A stretch of 64,000 nt of DNA from Haberlea rhodopensis. Lineage: Eukaryota; Streptophyta; Magnoliopsida; Lamiales; Gesneriaceae. Below, piece by piece: positions 45,984 to 58,300 of the stretch. A model generated the notes under the pieces. It had not been told where the DNA came from. It worked only from the letters and a program-made list of their open reading frames with translations, and made no database searches. The stretch spans positions 744,001-808,000 of the forward strand of contig CAJQUN010000228.1 of NCBI GenBank assembly GCA_907163345.1, in the 5' to 3' direction. How positions within the stretch are numbered: position 1 is the stretch's first letter; every line of letters begins with the position of its first letter. The position numbers and the translations under genes were made by a program.

Positions 45984-47215
45984 GTGGCCATGTTCAAGAT
46001 TGTGAACAGTAAAGAACTTCCACTAATCCCTGATTATCCCTCCGATGAATGCAAAGATTTTGTGAGGCAATGCTTGCAGTCGAATCCCCTGCAACGTCCA
46101 TCGGCTGCTTAGCTTTTTGGAATACCAGTTTGTAATGAAAAGTGGTGTATCTCTGGGAAACCAAGTACTGAATTCTACATTGTCAGATCACGCTGCTTTG
46201 ACAAGTTCTCTAACATCCTTGGTACTTTTACCCTTTTTCTCCCAATCGTTATTGTGATCAAGAAAAAATGAGTTCAGTAAATTTAGCTTCGGCATGCAAA
46301 TAAAGACCATGATCTGTGTATATATTGATGATATCTGAAGGGCTGTTTGCTTGCTTCTAAATGCAAATTCGAGTTCAACCCTTTTCTTACGACTGTGACA
46401 AGAGTCTCGAGTCCACAAAATTGAACTTTTATACGCTTTGTGATTTTTAACTTATTGTGCAGTACATAGAAGCTCAGCAAATCATGCGAGTATTAGCTGT
46501 CAACCTTTTTGTAGTTATGCTCTTTTTGAAAGCTTTGGCTAGTGTTAAAGCATGATATGTTTACGAATAATTTACAGGGCATTGATCATGTGAAAACTCC
46601 ACGCCAGTTGGAATGAAAGAGTCTTGCCATGCATTCCTCTGCTGTGTCAAAGTCTACTTCTAATTCTAGGTCTCTCTCACACACACATGTCGTTACATTT
46701 TGTTATCTGATACTTTTAACTCATTTTTCTAGTGATGTATTCCTGCCAAGGAACAATTCAATCCCGGTTTCTACAGTTGGAACTTCTCTTCAACATCCGA
46801 TATCATCTCAGCACCTAAAAGGGACGTTACACTCATTGCCTAAATCTACCTCTCGTGCCTCATCCGGCTCTTCCATTCCTATAACTGGTGGATCCGCTGG
46901 TGGCATTCAATGTCAACATCTGGATCAATTTATGTTGATGCAAGAGCCAAAACGTTCCATCAGTCCTCTTGGCAGTAACCCTTCTTACTGGGATCCCAAC
47001 ATTCTCCATCGTGTGCAGCCAGTATCTCAGGCTTTCAGGGAACCAGAATCAAGTACCCAATATGCCCTAGAAAAGCAGTTGGGAAGGGCGCTGCTAATGA
47101 AGAAATATATGATGGGCAGCTAGTTTGGCCCATCGTGTCTCTCGGGAAACTCCTTAGGATCCTGTGAAGTTGAATCCTTCCTTAGCATTGCCAAGCCTTC
47201 GTATAGATAGAGTAT

Positions 47216-47784
47216 GCCTCTGTGCGTGCACACAAACATTTATTTATTTATTTATCAGCAAAATTAGAATTTCATAGTTGAAAGCGAAGTCAATGAATCA
47301 GACATACTATGTCTCCACTTAAAGAGTCATTGGGAAACATATCGTGCATACATCTAATGACGTATACATTTTTATTTAGTTCTAGTTTTTTAAAGAATAA
47401 TGGCATACAATTTAACTTTCATGAAAAAGAGAGGTCACACATAGGTCTAAATTTTCAAAAAAAAAAAAAAAAATGTTACGAGTAAAACCAGATTCAGCTT
47501 CGAAGTCTGTCTCAAGCTTGTACTATTAAAAGGAGGTGAAACCAATATTTTTAAAAGTTAAAATTCTACTTCCGAATCGACAGAACGGATTAGTAAACTT
47601 GAATTGAACGGTTGCTCACCAGTCTAATACAACATAATTATAAAACAAGAAAAGCAGATAAGTGAAAACAAAATTTACATTCATAACTTAAATCCCACCA
47701 AAACAACGTTAATTTGAAACATCCCAAACATCATTACAAACAGCAAAATAAGCACAAAAATACACACGACAACGGATTCATATT
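47216..47784. other. Intergenic
   Basis: AT-rich, with a poly-A run near 47457. The right end is the presumed 3' UTR of the minus-strand membrane-protein gene. Nothing else is seen. Confidence 0.4.
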
Positions 47785-48504
47785 TCAATCCTTGAACTTT
47801 CGATTATCGTAGTATATCTTGAAAGCCTTGGGGAGAAACACAGGCAACAAAAACCCAAATAAATTAAAACTCCAAAACGCCATATTAGCAACAGCAAGAA
47901 TTCTCCCAACATGCAGTCTCCTCAGATTTCCTCCATACTCACCCTCCACTTTATAAATCTCACTTCTCAGCCACTCCACAATCGTAAAAATCCTCTTCGA
48001 ATTGTAAAAAACCGGCACAAAAACACGAATTGGCAGTGAAAATCCGCCGGAAAAAGATACCCCCTCCATGAAAACTTGACTGGACAGTAAAAAAACATGT
48101 GGGGCAGCAGCCTTGATCCCCTCTTTGTCCCCCTCAAATATACCTTCAAAGATGTAAGCTATAGGAAGAAACAATCCGATCACAGCACCTGTTAATACGT
48201 ACATCCCTAGAATCTTGTTTTTCAGCCCGAAAACCAGCGGCTCTGCCGTGGGGGAAGAGGTCGGAAACGCTACTTTTGATATGAAGTACATGTAAATTAT
48301 GGAAAAGAGGACGAAAGCAACGTCCTCGATGCTAACCATACCGCTGGCGGAGAGAACCACCACCACTGCGAGAGCGTTGAGTTGCCGGAAAGAGAAAAAA
48401 CCTAGAAATCTCGGGGGCTTTCTGGCGGCGCTGCTGCCATACGGCTCGTGGGATTCATCTTTAGGGAGAGAGATATCACTGGATGGACCAACCCCACCAG
48501 ACAT
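47785..48504 (-). CDS. Plant membrane protein of unknown function (DUF7733-like)
   Basis: A single-exon gene of 239 residues, intact from ATG (48504) to TGA. The N-terminus MSGGVGPSSDISLPKDESHE followed by FLGFFSFRQLNALAVVVVLS looks like a plant-specific uncharacterised membrane family that I associate with DUF7733; that label is from memory. Hydrophobic segments lie at about 41-57, 60-79, 97-120 and 201-224, with a further amphipathic stretch at 136-168 containing VFMEGVSFSGGFSLP. The C-terminus FKIYYDNRKFKD is charged. No enzyme motif is seen. It stands alone: its neighbours are the dead MAPKKK locus and a Mutator-like element. Confidence 0.9.
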   Translation of the reverse strand: MSGGVGPSSDISLPKDESHEPYGSSAARKPPRFLGFFSFRQLNALAVVVVLSASGMVSIEDVAFVLFSIIYMYFISKVAFPTSSPTAEPLVFGLKNKILGMYVLTGAVIGLFLPIAYIFEGIFEGDKEGIKAAAPHVFLLSSQVFMEGVSFSGGFSLPIRVFVPVFYNSKRIFTIVEWLRSEIYKVEGEYGGNLRRLHVGRILAVANMAFWSFNLFGFLLPVFLPKAFKIYYDNRKFKD

Positions 48505-49242
48505 TTTCTTGAATTGGGACTAGCAACTGATCTGTAAAGATTTGTTCGATGAATTTTGAATATGGGTTTGATTTTTAGTATCCAAAGAAGGGGGTGTGGG
48601 GAATATTTTTGTTGAAATTAACTAGGCGGATAAATTGACAGCGAGGACCATAGAAAGGAGAGTTTCGAGGTAAAGTAGTGGGTTGGAGAAGATCGAGGCG
48701 AGGCGGTGGTGGTAGTTAGGTTTGGGTCAATGATAGAGCAAGTGGCAAGATTCAGGTCTTTGGAGAGTTACGTGTCATAGATTATAAATTGAATGGAAAT
48801 TAATGTTTAGATTATAAATTGGAGTGCGATTCTTACTAAAGGAAACCCAAAAACGTAAAAAAGGAATTCAGTTTTTTTAAAAAATATATATATTTAAATA
48901 ACCTTTTTTTTTTCAAAAAAAGAAAAACTTCTTTGGAAAAAAAAAATTTTGTATACATTTATGATATATTTTTCTTTACTTTTTTTTTATCTGATTTATA
49001 ATTTTAGGATTTGAGTTGTTTTTTTGGTGTTAGAGTTTTTTTACATATTAAGTTTATGATTTAAGATGATTTTTTAAATTAAAATTAGTTTTATTTTTTG
49101 CACATTTTTTTAAAAATCATACATAAATATTTGAAAAATAATTAGATGATTTGAAACAGCAGATAAAGATAAATTATTATTTTAATGTGAATAATTCGAA
49201 ATGAAATATTATTTATATTAAGTATTTTAAAATAACCCACAA
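48505..49242. other. Upstream region of the membrane-protein gene
   Basis: The 300 bases nearest the gene have ordinary composition and probably carry its promoter. Beyond 48860 the sequence is poly-A/T-rich with no other feature. Confidence 0.4.
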
Positions 49243-49251
49243 CCACAAACG

Positions 49252-51050
49252 GGCTAAATTATTAAAATATTATAAAAATAAAACAAAGTTCAAAAAATAA
49301 AGCAAAAAATAAATATTTTACGTTTCTACAGTGAATCTTGGACGTATATCGCGATTCTTTCAAATCAAATTTTTAACATTTTTTTTTTAAATGAGACTAA
49401 GAAGAAACGTGAATTGAATTCACGTTTCTTTTAAAATAAAATTCTATACACCTACTTTATTGAAAAAATGTTTTTTTTTTAAAAATTTAATTAAAAACAA
49501 GAAACGTGGATGAAGTTCACGTTTCTTTATATATATAATTAATTAAATATATACTTATAAATATAATATAATTACATAATAATAATAATAAAATATACGG
49601 GGCATTTTCAGCAGGACAACTCATTCTGAGCAGGACAAACATGACGTGTCCTTAATTTTTTTTAAAATAAAATCGGACATCTTTGTCGGACGCTCCCCTC
49701 AAAATTGGACACATGTGCCGCATACAGCTGATGGGCGTGTCTGACACAAAAATGACAATTTGAGGGGTTAATTGTCCGTCTAAAATAAAATTTTGACGTG
49801 GTAGTTAAACTTTGTGTTAATCGGATTAATATAAATTTGGTATTAGTATGAGTGATAGTATTAGGGGTGTACATGGGTGGGTTTGAGTGGGTAGATATTA
49901 TTATTATTATTATAATATAATACAAGTAATAATAATAATAATTAATAATAATACTAATACTTAATAATAATAATAATTATAATAATAATAATAATAATAA
50001 ATCCACGGGGTATGATCTGTCCACGATCATGATCCAATGAGTTGGTAACGTGCCACACAACGATACACTCACACTGACACAACGACAATGACACAACACG
50101 ACACGGACACGGGTATGGGCACGGACACAGCGACAATGACACGACACGATACAGACAATTATTATTATAACTTGTACTTATCTTTTTAATATAAATTATT
50201 CCGTCGATTAGAATAAATGTTGATTCACTTAGAAACAGTAGTTTTAAGTTCTTTCAACTAAGTCCATTTGGTAACGTGCCAGACACGATACATGGTGGAA
50301 GATTTTGATACTTTAATTTATTATATTTCTGCTTCTTATTGTGAGATAACATTTTCATTTTCAGTTTTAGTATATGATTCGAGTATATATAAATATAATT
50401 TTGAGGATGACGGTGATATGATTGATAATCTATTGTTTTAACTATCTTTGATATTCAAGGATTTTATAATTATGCTTCATATTTTTTGTTCACATTATTT
50501 TAAATTTTTATTGTTTTATATTGCTCTATTATTTTATTTAATTTTATTTCTGTTTTATTATCATCGACAGTAAATACATTAGTTTAAGAACTTATAAAAT
50601 GCACTAATTATAATTGATTTCTATTTGATCTCCTAACCACCCGCACCCACCCTCATCCGCACCCACCCGAACCGCGCGATTTTGTATATTTGTTGTGCAG
50701 CTGCGGTTTGACAATTTAGCAACCCGCATGTAGTGGGTTGAGTGATTGTTTTCATGCCTACCCACCCACATACACCCCTAATACTATCACTCATACTAAT
50801 ACCAAATTTATATTAATCCAATTAACACAAAGTTTAACTAACAAGTCCAAATTTTATTTTAGACGGACAATTAATCTCCCAAATTGTCATTTTTGTGTCA
50901 GACACACCCATCAACTGTATGCGGCACAGGTGTCCAATTTTGAGGGGAGTGTCCGACACGGATGTCCGATTTTTTTTTAAAAAAAAATTAAGGACACGTC
51001 ATGTTTGTCCTGCTCGGAATGGGTTGTCCTGCTGAAAATGCCCCGTATAT

Positions 51051-51082
<32 letters not shown>

Positions 51083-51376
51083 GTAATTATATTATATTTA
51101 TAAGTATATATTTAATTAATTATATATTTCTTGTTTTTAATTAATTTTTTTAAAAAAAAATTCAATAAAGTGGCGATGTACAGAATTTTATTTAAGAAGA
51201 AACGTGAATTGAAATCACGTTTCTTCTTAATCTCATTTAAAAAAAAAATATTAAAAAATTTGATTTGAAAGAATCGCGATCTTCGTCCACGATTTACTGT
51301 AGAAATGTAAAATATTTATTTTTTGTCTTATTTTTTGAACTTTGTTTTATTTTTATAATATTTTAATAATTTAGCC
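49252..51376. mobile_element. Mutator-like non-autonomous element with long inverted repeats, 2,125 bp
   Basis: The ends GGCTAAATTATTAAAATATT and its inverse are flanked by a perfect 9-bp duplication CCACAAACG (49243-49251 and 51377-51385), the Mutator signature length. The terminal inverted repeats are about 640 bp each (to about 49895 and from about 50740), imperfect, with shared blocks such as TATACGGGGCATTTT and GGTATTAGTATGAGTGATAG. The loop (49900-50740) has (AAT)n runs and GACACGGACAC-type words. No transposase frame exists; frames at 49662-49925 and 50738-50980 are the two arms read in opposite directions. Confidence 0.93.
49403..49431. repeat. Near-perfect palindrome inside the left arm
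   Basis: AGAAACGTGAATT and AATTCACGTTTCT flank a single base. A related dyad (AAGAAACGTG...CACGTTTCTT) is at about 49499-49528, and the corresponding right-arm palindrome is near 51198-51228. The ACGTG core is repeated six times over the element. Confidence 0.75.
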
Positions 51377-51385
51377 CCACAAACG

Positions 51386-52951
51386 CAAGATGTTACGTAA
51401 ATTTATGCGTCTCTCATTCTTCTACTTAATGGAAAATTCCAATAGAAAACTTTGATCATTACAACAACTTGTATAAACTCATTCGTATGTAAGGCTCCAA
51501 CGTACCATCTCTACAACAGTGCATTTTATGACGTCATATGTGTATAATAATTTTCATTCTTTATAACTCATATTTCATTCTTCATATTTACGGTACGAAT
51601 TTTATAGAAATTTCGCCATAGTCTCCCCGTAAATCAAATTTCTAAGCAAAGCACATTCACATAAACACAATTCATATATGCACCTTTATCTTGTAAAAAT
51701 AAAATACACATAACACCAAAATATAAGGAGAAGCTTCGAGACATTTATATAGACCATATACAAGCATCTGACTACTCACAGACGAGCAGTGGATATATGA
51801 GTATAAATCTAAATGCGTAAATAACATTTGTTAGTACTAATAGTTATCCAACACTTCTGAAAGCAGTGCGATCTCAAGAGACCCGAGCTTACATTTCTCG
51901 GACAACGTAGTATCTGTTTTACATGTTCTAACAGAAACAAACCTACAGAGGGTGAGCATTTACCAATATGATAATCGCATTCATATCAATACACAAATCG
52001 TAATACAACAAAATAAAGCTATTGGAAAATTATAAAATGCTCCCTGAATAAGACTGAACCAATATTAGCTTCCTTGAACTATTCATGTCCTCACAATTAT
52101 ACTTTTCAACAATTCACCATTGTAAAATATATAATAACATGTAGTATTGTTTATTTCCACTAAATCGTATCATTGACAAGAACATAATTTTGTACAATAA
52201 AGTGATATTTCCATGTCAACTTGCGACTTATTCAATAACCTAATATCAACCTGTGACATCCTGTGACGTTTCATATCATCCCGTGACATTCCAAGATTCC
52301 ATGTCAACCCATGACGTTCCATGTCATCCAGTGACATTCTAATTTTTCCGCGTCAACCCGTAACGTTCTATGTCATCCCATGACATTCCAACGATTCCAC
52401 GTCAACCCGTGACGTTCCATGTCATCTCGTGACATTCCAATGATTCAACGTCAACCCGCGATGTTCCATATCATCCTGTGACATTCCAATGATTCCACGT
52501 CAACCCATTATGTTTCCATGTCATCCCGAGACATTCCAACAATCACGCGTCAACCCGCAAATATTATCAACGTTCAATTAATATGCATAAACAAAATATA
52601 CGTACATTGCTCGTATGTATTTACGTACCTTGACGTCTGAGATATTGATAAATTACATTCATCTGTGTCCTTAGACTTGAGCATGCTCTACATATTCAGT
52701 TAATCAATTATTAACATTTATGCATATAAACAGTCTCACACTTAAACACAAGCCCATGATCAATTCCATAATCATCAATTCATTATAATCCATTATTTAC
52801 ATTCATCCGACAGTGAATTTGTTGACATCGCAACACAAAATTTATTTTTCAAGATTTTTCTTCAACCTATCGATCGGTGAACCCCTGCAATTTCATCTTT
52901 TCGTATGCATTCTTCCGATCGATCGGTAAATCACAAAAAAAATACATATTC
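51386..52951 (-). repeat. Old family-C LTR, interrupted by the T1 chromovirus
   Basis: From about 51400 the sequence matches the order of blocks in the remnant at 15340-19035, ending in the CGATCGATCG pair at 52871-52925. It is cut at 52951 by T1; its continuation must lie beyond the window. The left border is unclear: sequence directly after the Mutator-like duplication already looks LTR-like, so that element may also sit at its edge. Confidence 0.65.
52205..52565 (-). repeat. ~49-bp minisatellite of alternating CGTCA/TGACG and TGTCA/TGACA dyads
   Basis: Each unit holds two dyads about 20 bp apart: CGTCA-ACCCG-TGACG and TGTCA-TCTCG-TGACA (clearest at 52400-52414 and 52420-52434), followed by TTCCAATGATTC. 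About six units can be seen, the outer ones decayed. With flanking A/T the stems extend to 6 bp. The two dyad types differ at the outer pair on both arms. Confidence 0.85.
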
Positions 52952-55113
52952 TGTGATATCCCCGAAATGATTATGTGGGTAATCATGCAATTAAGGGTTG
53001 CTAATTATGAACCTATGTGTTAAAAGGCGTTTCGTATGTGGGAGTGATTTATTTAATTGATGATGTGGTTTAGGGAGCATGTTAGGTGTTTTTAAATTGT
53101 TGTGATGATGTGGTAAAATAATAAAATATCAACGAGGGATATTTTTACACATCGTATGAAATACCGGGACACAATTAAACACCCCAAAACCACCCTACAT
53201 GCAACCACCCCACCCCCACTTGTTGCAAACCCACGCCCCTCCCCTGTTTTCTGGAAAGCTGAATGACTAAGCAAGCCACTTTACACAAAGATATTTTCAC
53301 CTTGGTTCTTTCAAAAAGTTTCCTTCTTCTTCCCTTCATTTCTTCTGCAACTTGGTCGGTTTCTAGGAGGAAAGTGATCGGATTTCATTCATCCTTTCAT
53401 ATAGAAAATCGAAGGGCAAAAGTGGTGAGGAGTCACATGTTCTTCCCAGTTTTCAGTTTTCTAGCATGCATGTTCCTTGTAGCAGATTTGGCATGCTAGT
53501 TTAGGGTATAATGTTATATTGTTATGAGTACCTTTATGTGATGTTTGTGAAGCCCTTAGCATGTTTAGTTAAGTAACTTGCATGCTTTATGTGCTAGATT
53601 TGTAGTAGAGAAAAGGGTTCCTCGAACATCCGAGCAGGGAAGTGCTCTGTTTTTCATGTTAGGAAGGGTTTTACCATGAATATTTGAAGCATGCTAGCTT
53701 AGGTTTTGGTAAAACTTTGATGTGAAAATATGCATGGTAGTTTTGTGAAGCCCATGGCATGTTTGTTCGAGCTTTCTTTATGCTATATGTGATAGGTTTA
53801 ATAGCATGAAGTGAGGTGCTCAAGAAATCTGGAAATGAATATGTTACCCTGTTTCCAGAAAAGTTGATCCAGTACTTGTTTAAATGATCGACGTTTATGC
53901 ATGTAGGCTTATGCTTAGGGTGTAAATTTGGTATGAATACACTCGGAGTAGTGTATTGTAATTGCTAGCATAATTGTTCAAACATGTGGTGTATGTTATA
54001 TGCTAGATCGAAGGGTGTGAATATAGGTGTTCGAGAATTTTGGGTTGGTATTTCTCGAACAGAGCATCTCGATCGATCGACATTTCAGCTCGATCGATCG
54101 AGCGATGCAGAATCTTGGTTTTGATTTTTGGCATCTTCTCGATCGATCGGGAAGAGGGGCCGATCGATCGAGAGACCCAGAATGTTGAAAAATATAAATT
54201 GATATATTTTGTTAAAGTTTTGATATTGGATTGTAATGAGGCATCTAATATTGTGTTATACACTGGTGTAGAGCCTTCACAGGTAGCTACACAGCGCAGG
54301 GGATAGAGTCCTGCAACACATCACATTTTGGAAAGGTATGTAAGCGACGTACGGGCATCCCAACGGTAACATGTGCTTTATGTTTGTCTTTTTGACGCAT
54401 GATGAATGCAATGTGTGCATTAATGTTATGATACATGTTATTATGCATTGTTTTTGCATACGTATGTTGTGAAATATAAGAGGTGTATTTCACGAGTCAA
54501 GGTTATCTTAGTAAGGATTTTAACTGCTTACGCTAAGGTCCATTTGAAGCGAGGAAGAATTCCGCTTACATGGAGTAGCAAGAAGCATTAAAATGTACTA
54601 ATGATAAGGACTCAGGATTGAAATAAGGATTTAAGGAGGAAGAATGTCATGACATTTATTTGTGAATGTGTTTTTATTATGAATTATGGTACAGGGACAA
54701 CCAATGGGCGTTATAAATGCTGGAAATACAGGAAGGGCTTGTGTTTAAGATTGTGCATTTATGCCTTACTTTCATATTATGTTGAATATGAATTGTGTTA
54801 TGCTCATATGTTGGGGGTTGTCTTTGTAGGTGCTTTTGTTGACGAGAACCAGGGTCGGGGTTGATATGCTGAGCTGTAAGGAGTGCTACAGGATTAGCAT
54901 GTTAGAGAAAATTTTGTATAGCTTCTACTGAGTAGAGTAAGACTATAATGTAGTACCTTTGTAGGACTTGTGTCTTTCCTTTTGAAACAATTTGGTACTG
55001 TAATCTCTAAAGCTCAGGATAATCAACACGGCACGTTACTCTGATATATTCACATGAATGTTTAGTTCTCTAAATTGCACCTTAATATCTTGATGTGATA
55101 ACGGGGTCTCACA
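52952..55113 (+). repeat. 5' LTR of T1
   Basis: It contains four CGATCGATCG cores at 54070-54170, about 1 kb from its 3' end. The first ~24 bases match the T2 LTR exactly, but the following U3 is largely unalignable by eye, with conserved islands such as GAAATACCGGGAC. Confidence 0.93.
54070..54170 (+). repeat. CGATCGATCG palindrome cluster in the T1 LTR
   Basis: Cores at 54070-54079, 54091-54100, 54140-54149 and 54161-54170. The second extends to the 16-bp palindrome GCTCGATCGATCGAGC. Flanks are TCGA-type here, unlike the GCGC-type flanks in T2. Confidence 0.93.
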
Positions 55114-55118
55114 TTTAG

Positions 55119-55130
55119 TGGTATCAGAGC
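55119..55130 (+). other. Primer-binding site of T1
   Basis: TGGTATCAGAGC, five bases past the LTR end, complementary to initiator Met-tRNA. Confidence 0.93.
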
Positions 55131-55330
55131 AGTGGTTAGATAACCAGGGAAGAGTGAAGGGTAGCCTTTAGGAACAAGTTGGCTAGGTATTCATCTGGGC
55201 ATGCTTATGCATGTGATGCATATGGTTGTATAAGTGTTATACTAACATGCTTTGAATATGATACTCTTGTTATCTAACGGCTTATATTATGAACTACTTT
55301 TGGTATTGTTGTTAACTATTGTGTTACAGT

Positions 55331-58300
55331 ATGGCGAACCTCAATGAAGAGGTAGGGGATATGGACAGTAGAAATGCCAGTATTTCTCAGCCGAACCCTT
55401 TACCACCACCTGCTGTGGGCGTGGAGCCCAGTGTACAGATGTTACTGCCAGGGGAGCTCAGTTTGAAGCAGTTTCTGAGTTTCCATCCGCCCATGTTTGA
55501 GGGAATTGAGTCTGGTGAAGTAGCTGAGGAGTGGTTGGAACGTATAGAGCAGATACTTGTGACTGCACCCTGTGCACGCACGGCATGGCTAAGGTTAGCC
55601 GAGTTTCAGATGGCTAAGAAGCCTGCTATGTGGTGGAAGACCACCGTGATGGAGCTGAGAGCTCTAGGTATGGCAGTTGACTGGACTGTATTCCGGACCC
55701 GGTTCCTTAACCGGTATTTCTCTGCAGCTGCCAGACAATTAAAGGAGGATGAGTTCAACAGTTTGAAGCAGGGTAGCATGTCAGTGGCAGACTACGCTAT
55801 GCAGTATTCCTCACTACTGAGGTATGTACCTCATATTGCCGTCAGCAGCCATGCCAAGATGAGGAACTTTCTGAAGGGTCTGAGGCCAGAGCTGTTTGAT
55901 CGGGTTATCTCCAACAACCCCAGCTCATTTGATGACGCCCTGACACGGGCAGAGTTGGCGGAGATTGCCGTGGACGCGTACAAGGATGTTGTACCCCCTT
56001 CAGTACCACCACAGAGGCCTGTTACTGATAGTCTGAGGCCACGAGGGGATCAGTTCAAGGCTCGTGGGGCCTCATCATCTTCCAAATTTAGTGGGAAGAA
56101 GCCTCAGGGACAGAAGCAGAACAACCGGGGACCCACACAGGGGAGCAAGGCAGGGGGGACCAGGTGTACCAACTGTGGAGGATGGCACTTGTTACGTGAC
56201 TGTCTTGGTTGCTATATTTGTGGCAAGATGGGCCACATGGCTCGAGGTTGCCCAAATCGGGCAATTCAGACACACTCCGGGCCGAATAGGCCAAGGTTTG
56301 ATGCTGGGAGGGCACCACAGAGACAACAGTTTGCACCACGACCACAGGGAGGTCAGACGGCAGGACCGTCGCAGGGACAGGTGTACGCACTGACTAGGGA
56401 GCAGGCTGAGGCAGCCCCAGAGGAAGTCATTGCTGGTACGTGCCATTTACTTACGTACCCTGCACTTATATTGATAGATACAGGTGCTTCCCATTCCTTT
56501 GTATCTACTGCTTTTGTGAAAGGACACCGCTTGTGCTCGTCTCTGTTACCCACGCCTCTCATGGTCTCGACACCCATGGGAAAGCATGTGATTGCGGATC
56601 GGCTGTTATCAGATTGCCTCATTTATTTTGAGGGCAATGATCTGAGGGCCGATTTGATTCAGTTAGAGATGGCAGACTTTGACTGCATTATCGGCATTGA
56701 CGTGTTGAGCAGATACCGAGCTATGGTAGATTGCCAAAAGAGGATGGTTCGTTTTCTGTCTGAACAGGGGTTCCAGTGGACTTTTTATGGGGACGGCTCT
56801 CGTCCAAAGATACCAGTAATCTCGGCGGTTAAGATGTCGCGGTTATTGGAGCGCGGCCACACTGGGTACCTTATTTATGCCATGGATACTTCAGAGGAGA
56901 AGGAAGTGAGAGCCGAGGACATTCCAGTCGTGGCGGAGTTCATTGATGTGTTTCCAGATGAGATTCCGGGATTTCCGCCTGTCAGGGATGTTGAGTTTGC
57001 TATTGAGCTGCTGCCTGGGACATCAGCCATTTCTCGTGCCCCATACAGGATGGCACCGGCAGAGCTAAGGGAACTGAAGGTACAGTTACAGGAGCTCCTT
57101 GACAAGGGATACATCCGTCCTAGTGTATCGCCTTGGGGTGCGCCAGTCTTGTTCGTGAAAAAGAAGGATGGATCAATGCATCTGTGCATTGACTACAGGC
57201 AACTCAACAAGGCTACAGTGAAGAACAGATATCCGCTTCCGAGGATTGATGATCTGTTCGACCAGCTTCAGGGTACAGAGGTGTACTCCAAGATAGATTT
57301 GAGGTCAGGCTATCACCAGGTACGGGTTAGAGCTGGTGATGTCCAAAAGACGGCTTTTAGAACTCGGTATGGGCACTATGAGTTCTTGGTGATGCCGTTC
57401 GGTGTGACAAATGCACCTGCAGTCTTTATGAGCCTGATGAACAGAGTATTTCAGGAGTACCTCGATCAGTTTGTGATCGTGTTCATTGATGACATCCTGG
57501 TCTATTCAAGGAGTGAGGAGGATCATGCCGATCATCTAAGGATAGTGCTCCAGATCCTCAGGGATCATCAGTTGTACGCCAAACTCAGCAAGTGTGAGTT
57601 TTGGCTGAGCAGTGTTGCATTCTTGGGCCATATCATATCACGAGAGGGGATATCAGTAGACCCGAGGAAGATAGAGGCAGTTATGGATTGGTCTGCCCCT
57701 ACTTCAGTCAGTGAGATTCGAAGTTTTCTTGGTCTGGCTGGCTATTATCGACGTTTCGTCGAGGGTTTCTCAAAGATCGCCAAACCACTTACACAGCTGA
57801 CTCAGAAGGGAGTCTCATTTTGTTGGTCAGATGCTTGTGAGCAGAGTTTCAGGGAATTGAAGCACAGACTGACTACTGCACCAGTTCTAGTGATTCCCAA
57901 GGAGAACAAAGGATTTGTTCTTTATACCGACGCATCGCTACAGGGATTAGGGTGCGTACTGATGCAGGACAGACATGTAGTGGCTTATGCTTCGAGACAG
58001 TTGAAGCCACACGAGACGAGGTATCCAGTCCATGATCTGGAGTTGGCAGCTATAGTGTTCGCCTTGAAGATATGGCGACACTATTTATACGGTACCTCAT
58101 TTACCATCTTCACTGATCACAAGAGCCTGAAGTTCTTGTTTACACAGGCTGAGCTGAACATGAGGCAAAGGAGATGGATGGACATACTGAAGGATTATGA
58201 TTGTGAAATCCTATACCATCCCAGGAAAGCAAATCTGACAGCCGACGCCCTGAGTCGGAAGGTGCGGAGCACTGCAGAGGATGCCATGTGTTTATCAGCT

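Larger units (their letters stand above)
37898..47215 (+). pseudogene. YODA/MEKK-type MAPKKK pseudogene (C-terminal half), split by a copia element
   Basis: Only the end of the kinase domain and the C-terminal tail remain. 37898-37956 ends in YWMAPE (activation segment) with a stop just ahead. 38032-38180 holds AADIWGLGCTVVEMATSKRPW, with an in-frame TAA. 45984-46140 holds VAMFKIVNSKELPLIPDYPS and FVRQCLQSNPLQRPSAA, then TAG at the next codon followed by an apparent one-base insertion. 46578-47211 contains the tail, including SSGSSIPITGGSAGG and, after a frameshift near 47095, EEIYDGQLV and DPVKLNPSLALPS. The words and their order match YODA-family MAPKKKs. No N-terminal half or kinase nucleotide-binding lobe is present. 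Confidence 0.88.

Noticed and set aside
46629..47123. 164-codon frame as an independent protein
   Set aside because: It reads as the tail of the MAPKKK pseudogene, including a former intron, and ends by frameshift; recognisable tail words continue in another frame after it.
49662..50980. Two similar proteins in opposite orientation around 49.7-51.0 kb
   Set aside because: They are the two inverted arms of the Mutator-like element translated in each direction.
52205..52565. CRISPR-like regularly spaced repeats
   Set aside because: Nuclear plant DNA; units are contiguous diverging tandem repeats with no unique spacers and lie inside an LTR.
56064..56622. Frames overlapping T1 gag on both strands
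   Set aside because: Shadows of the gag-pol reading frame.
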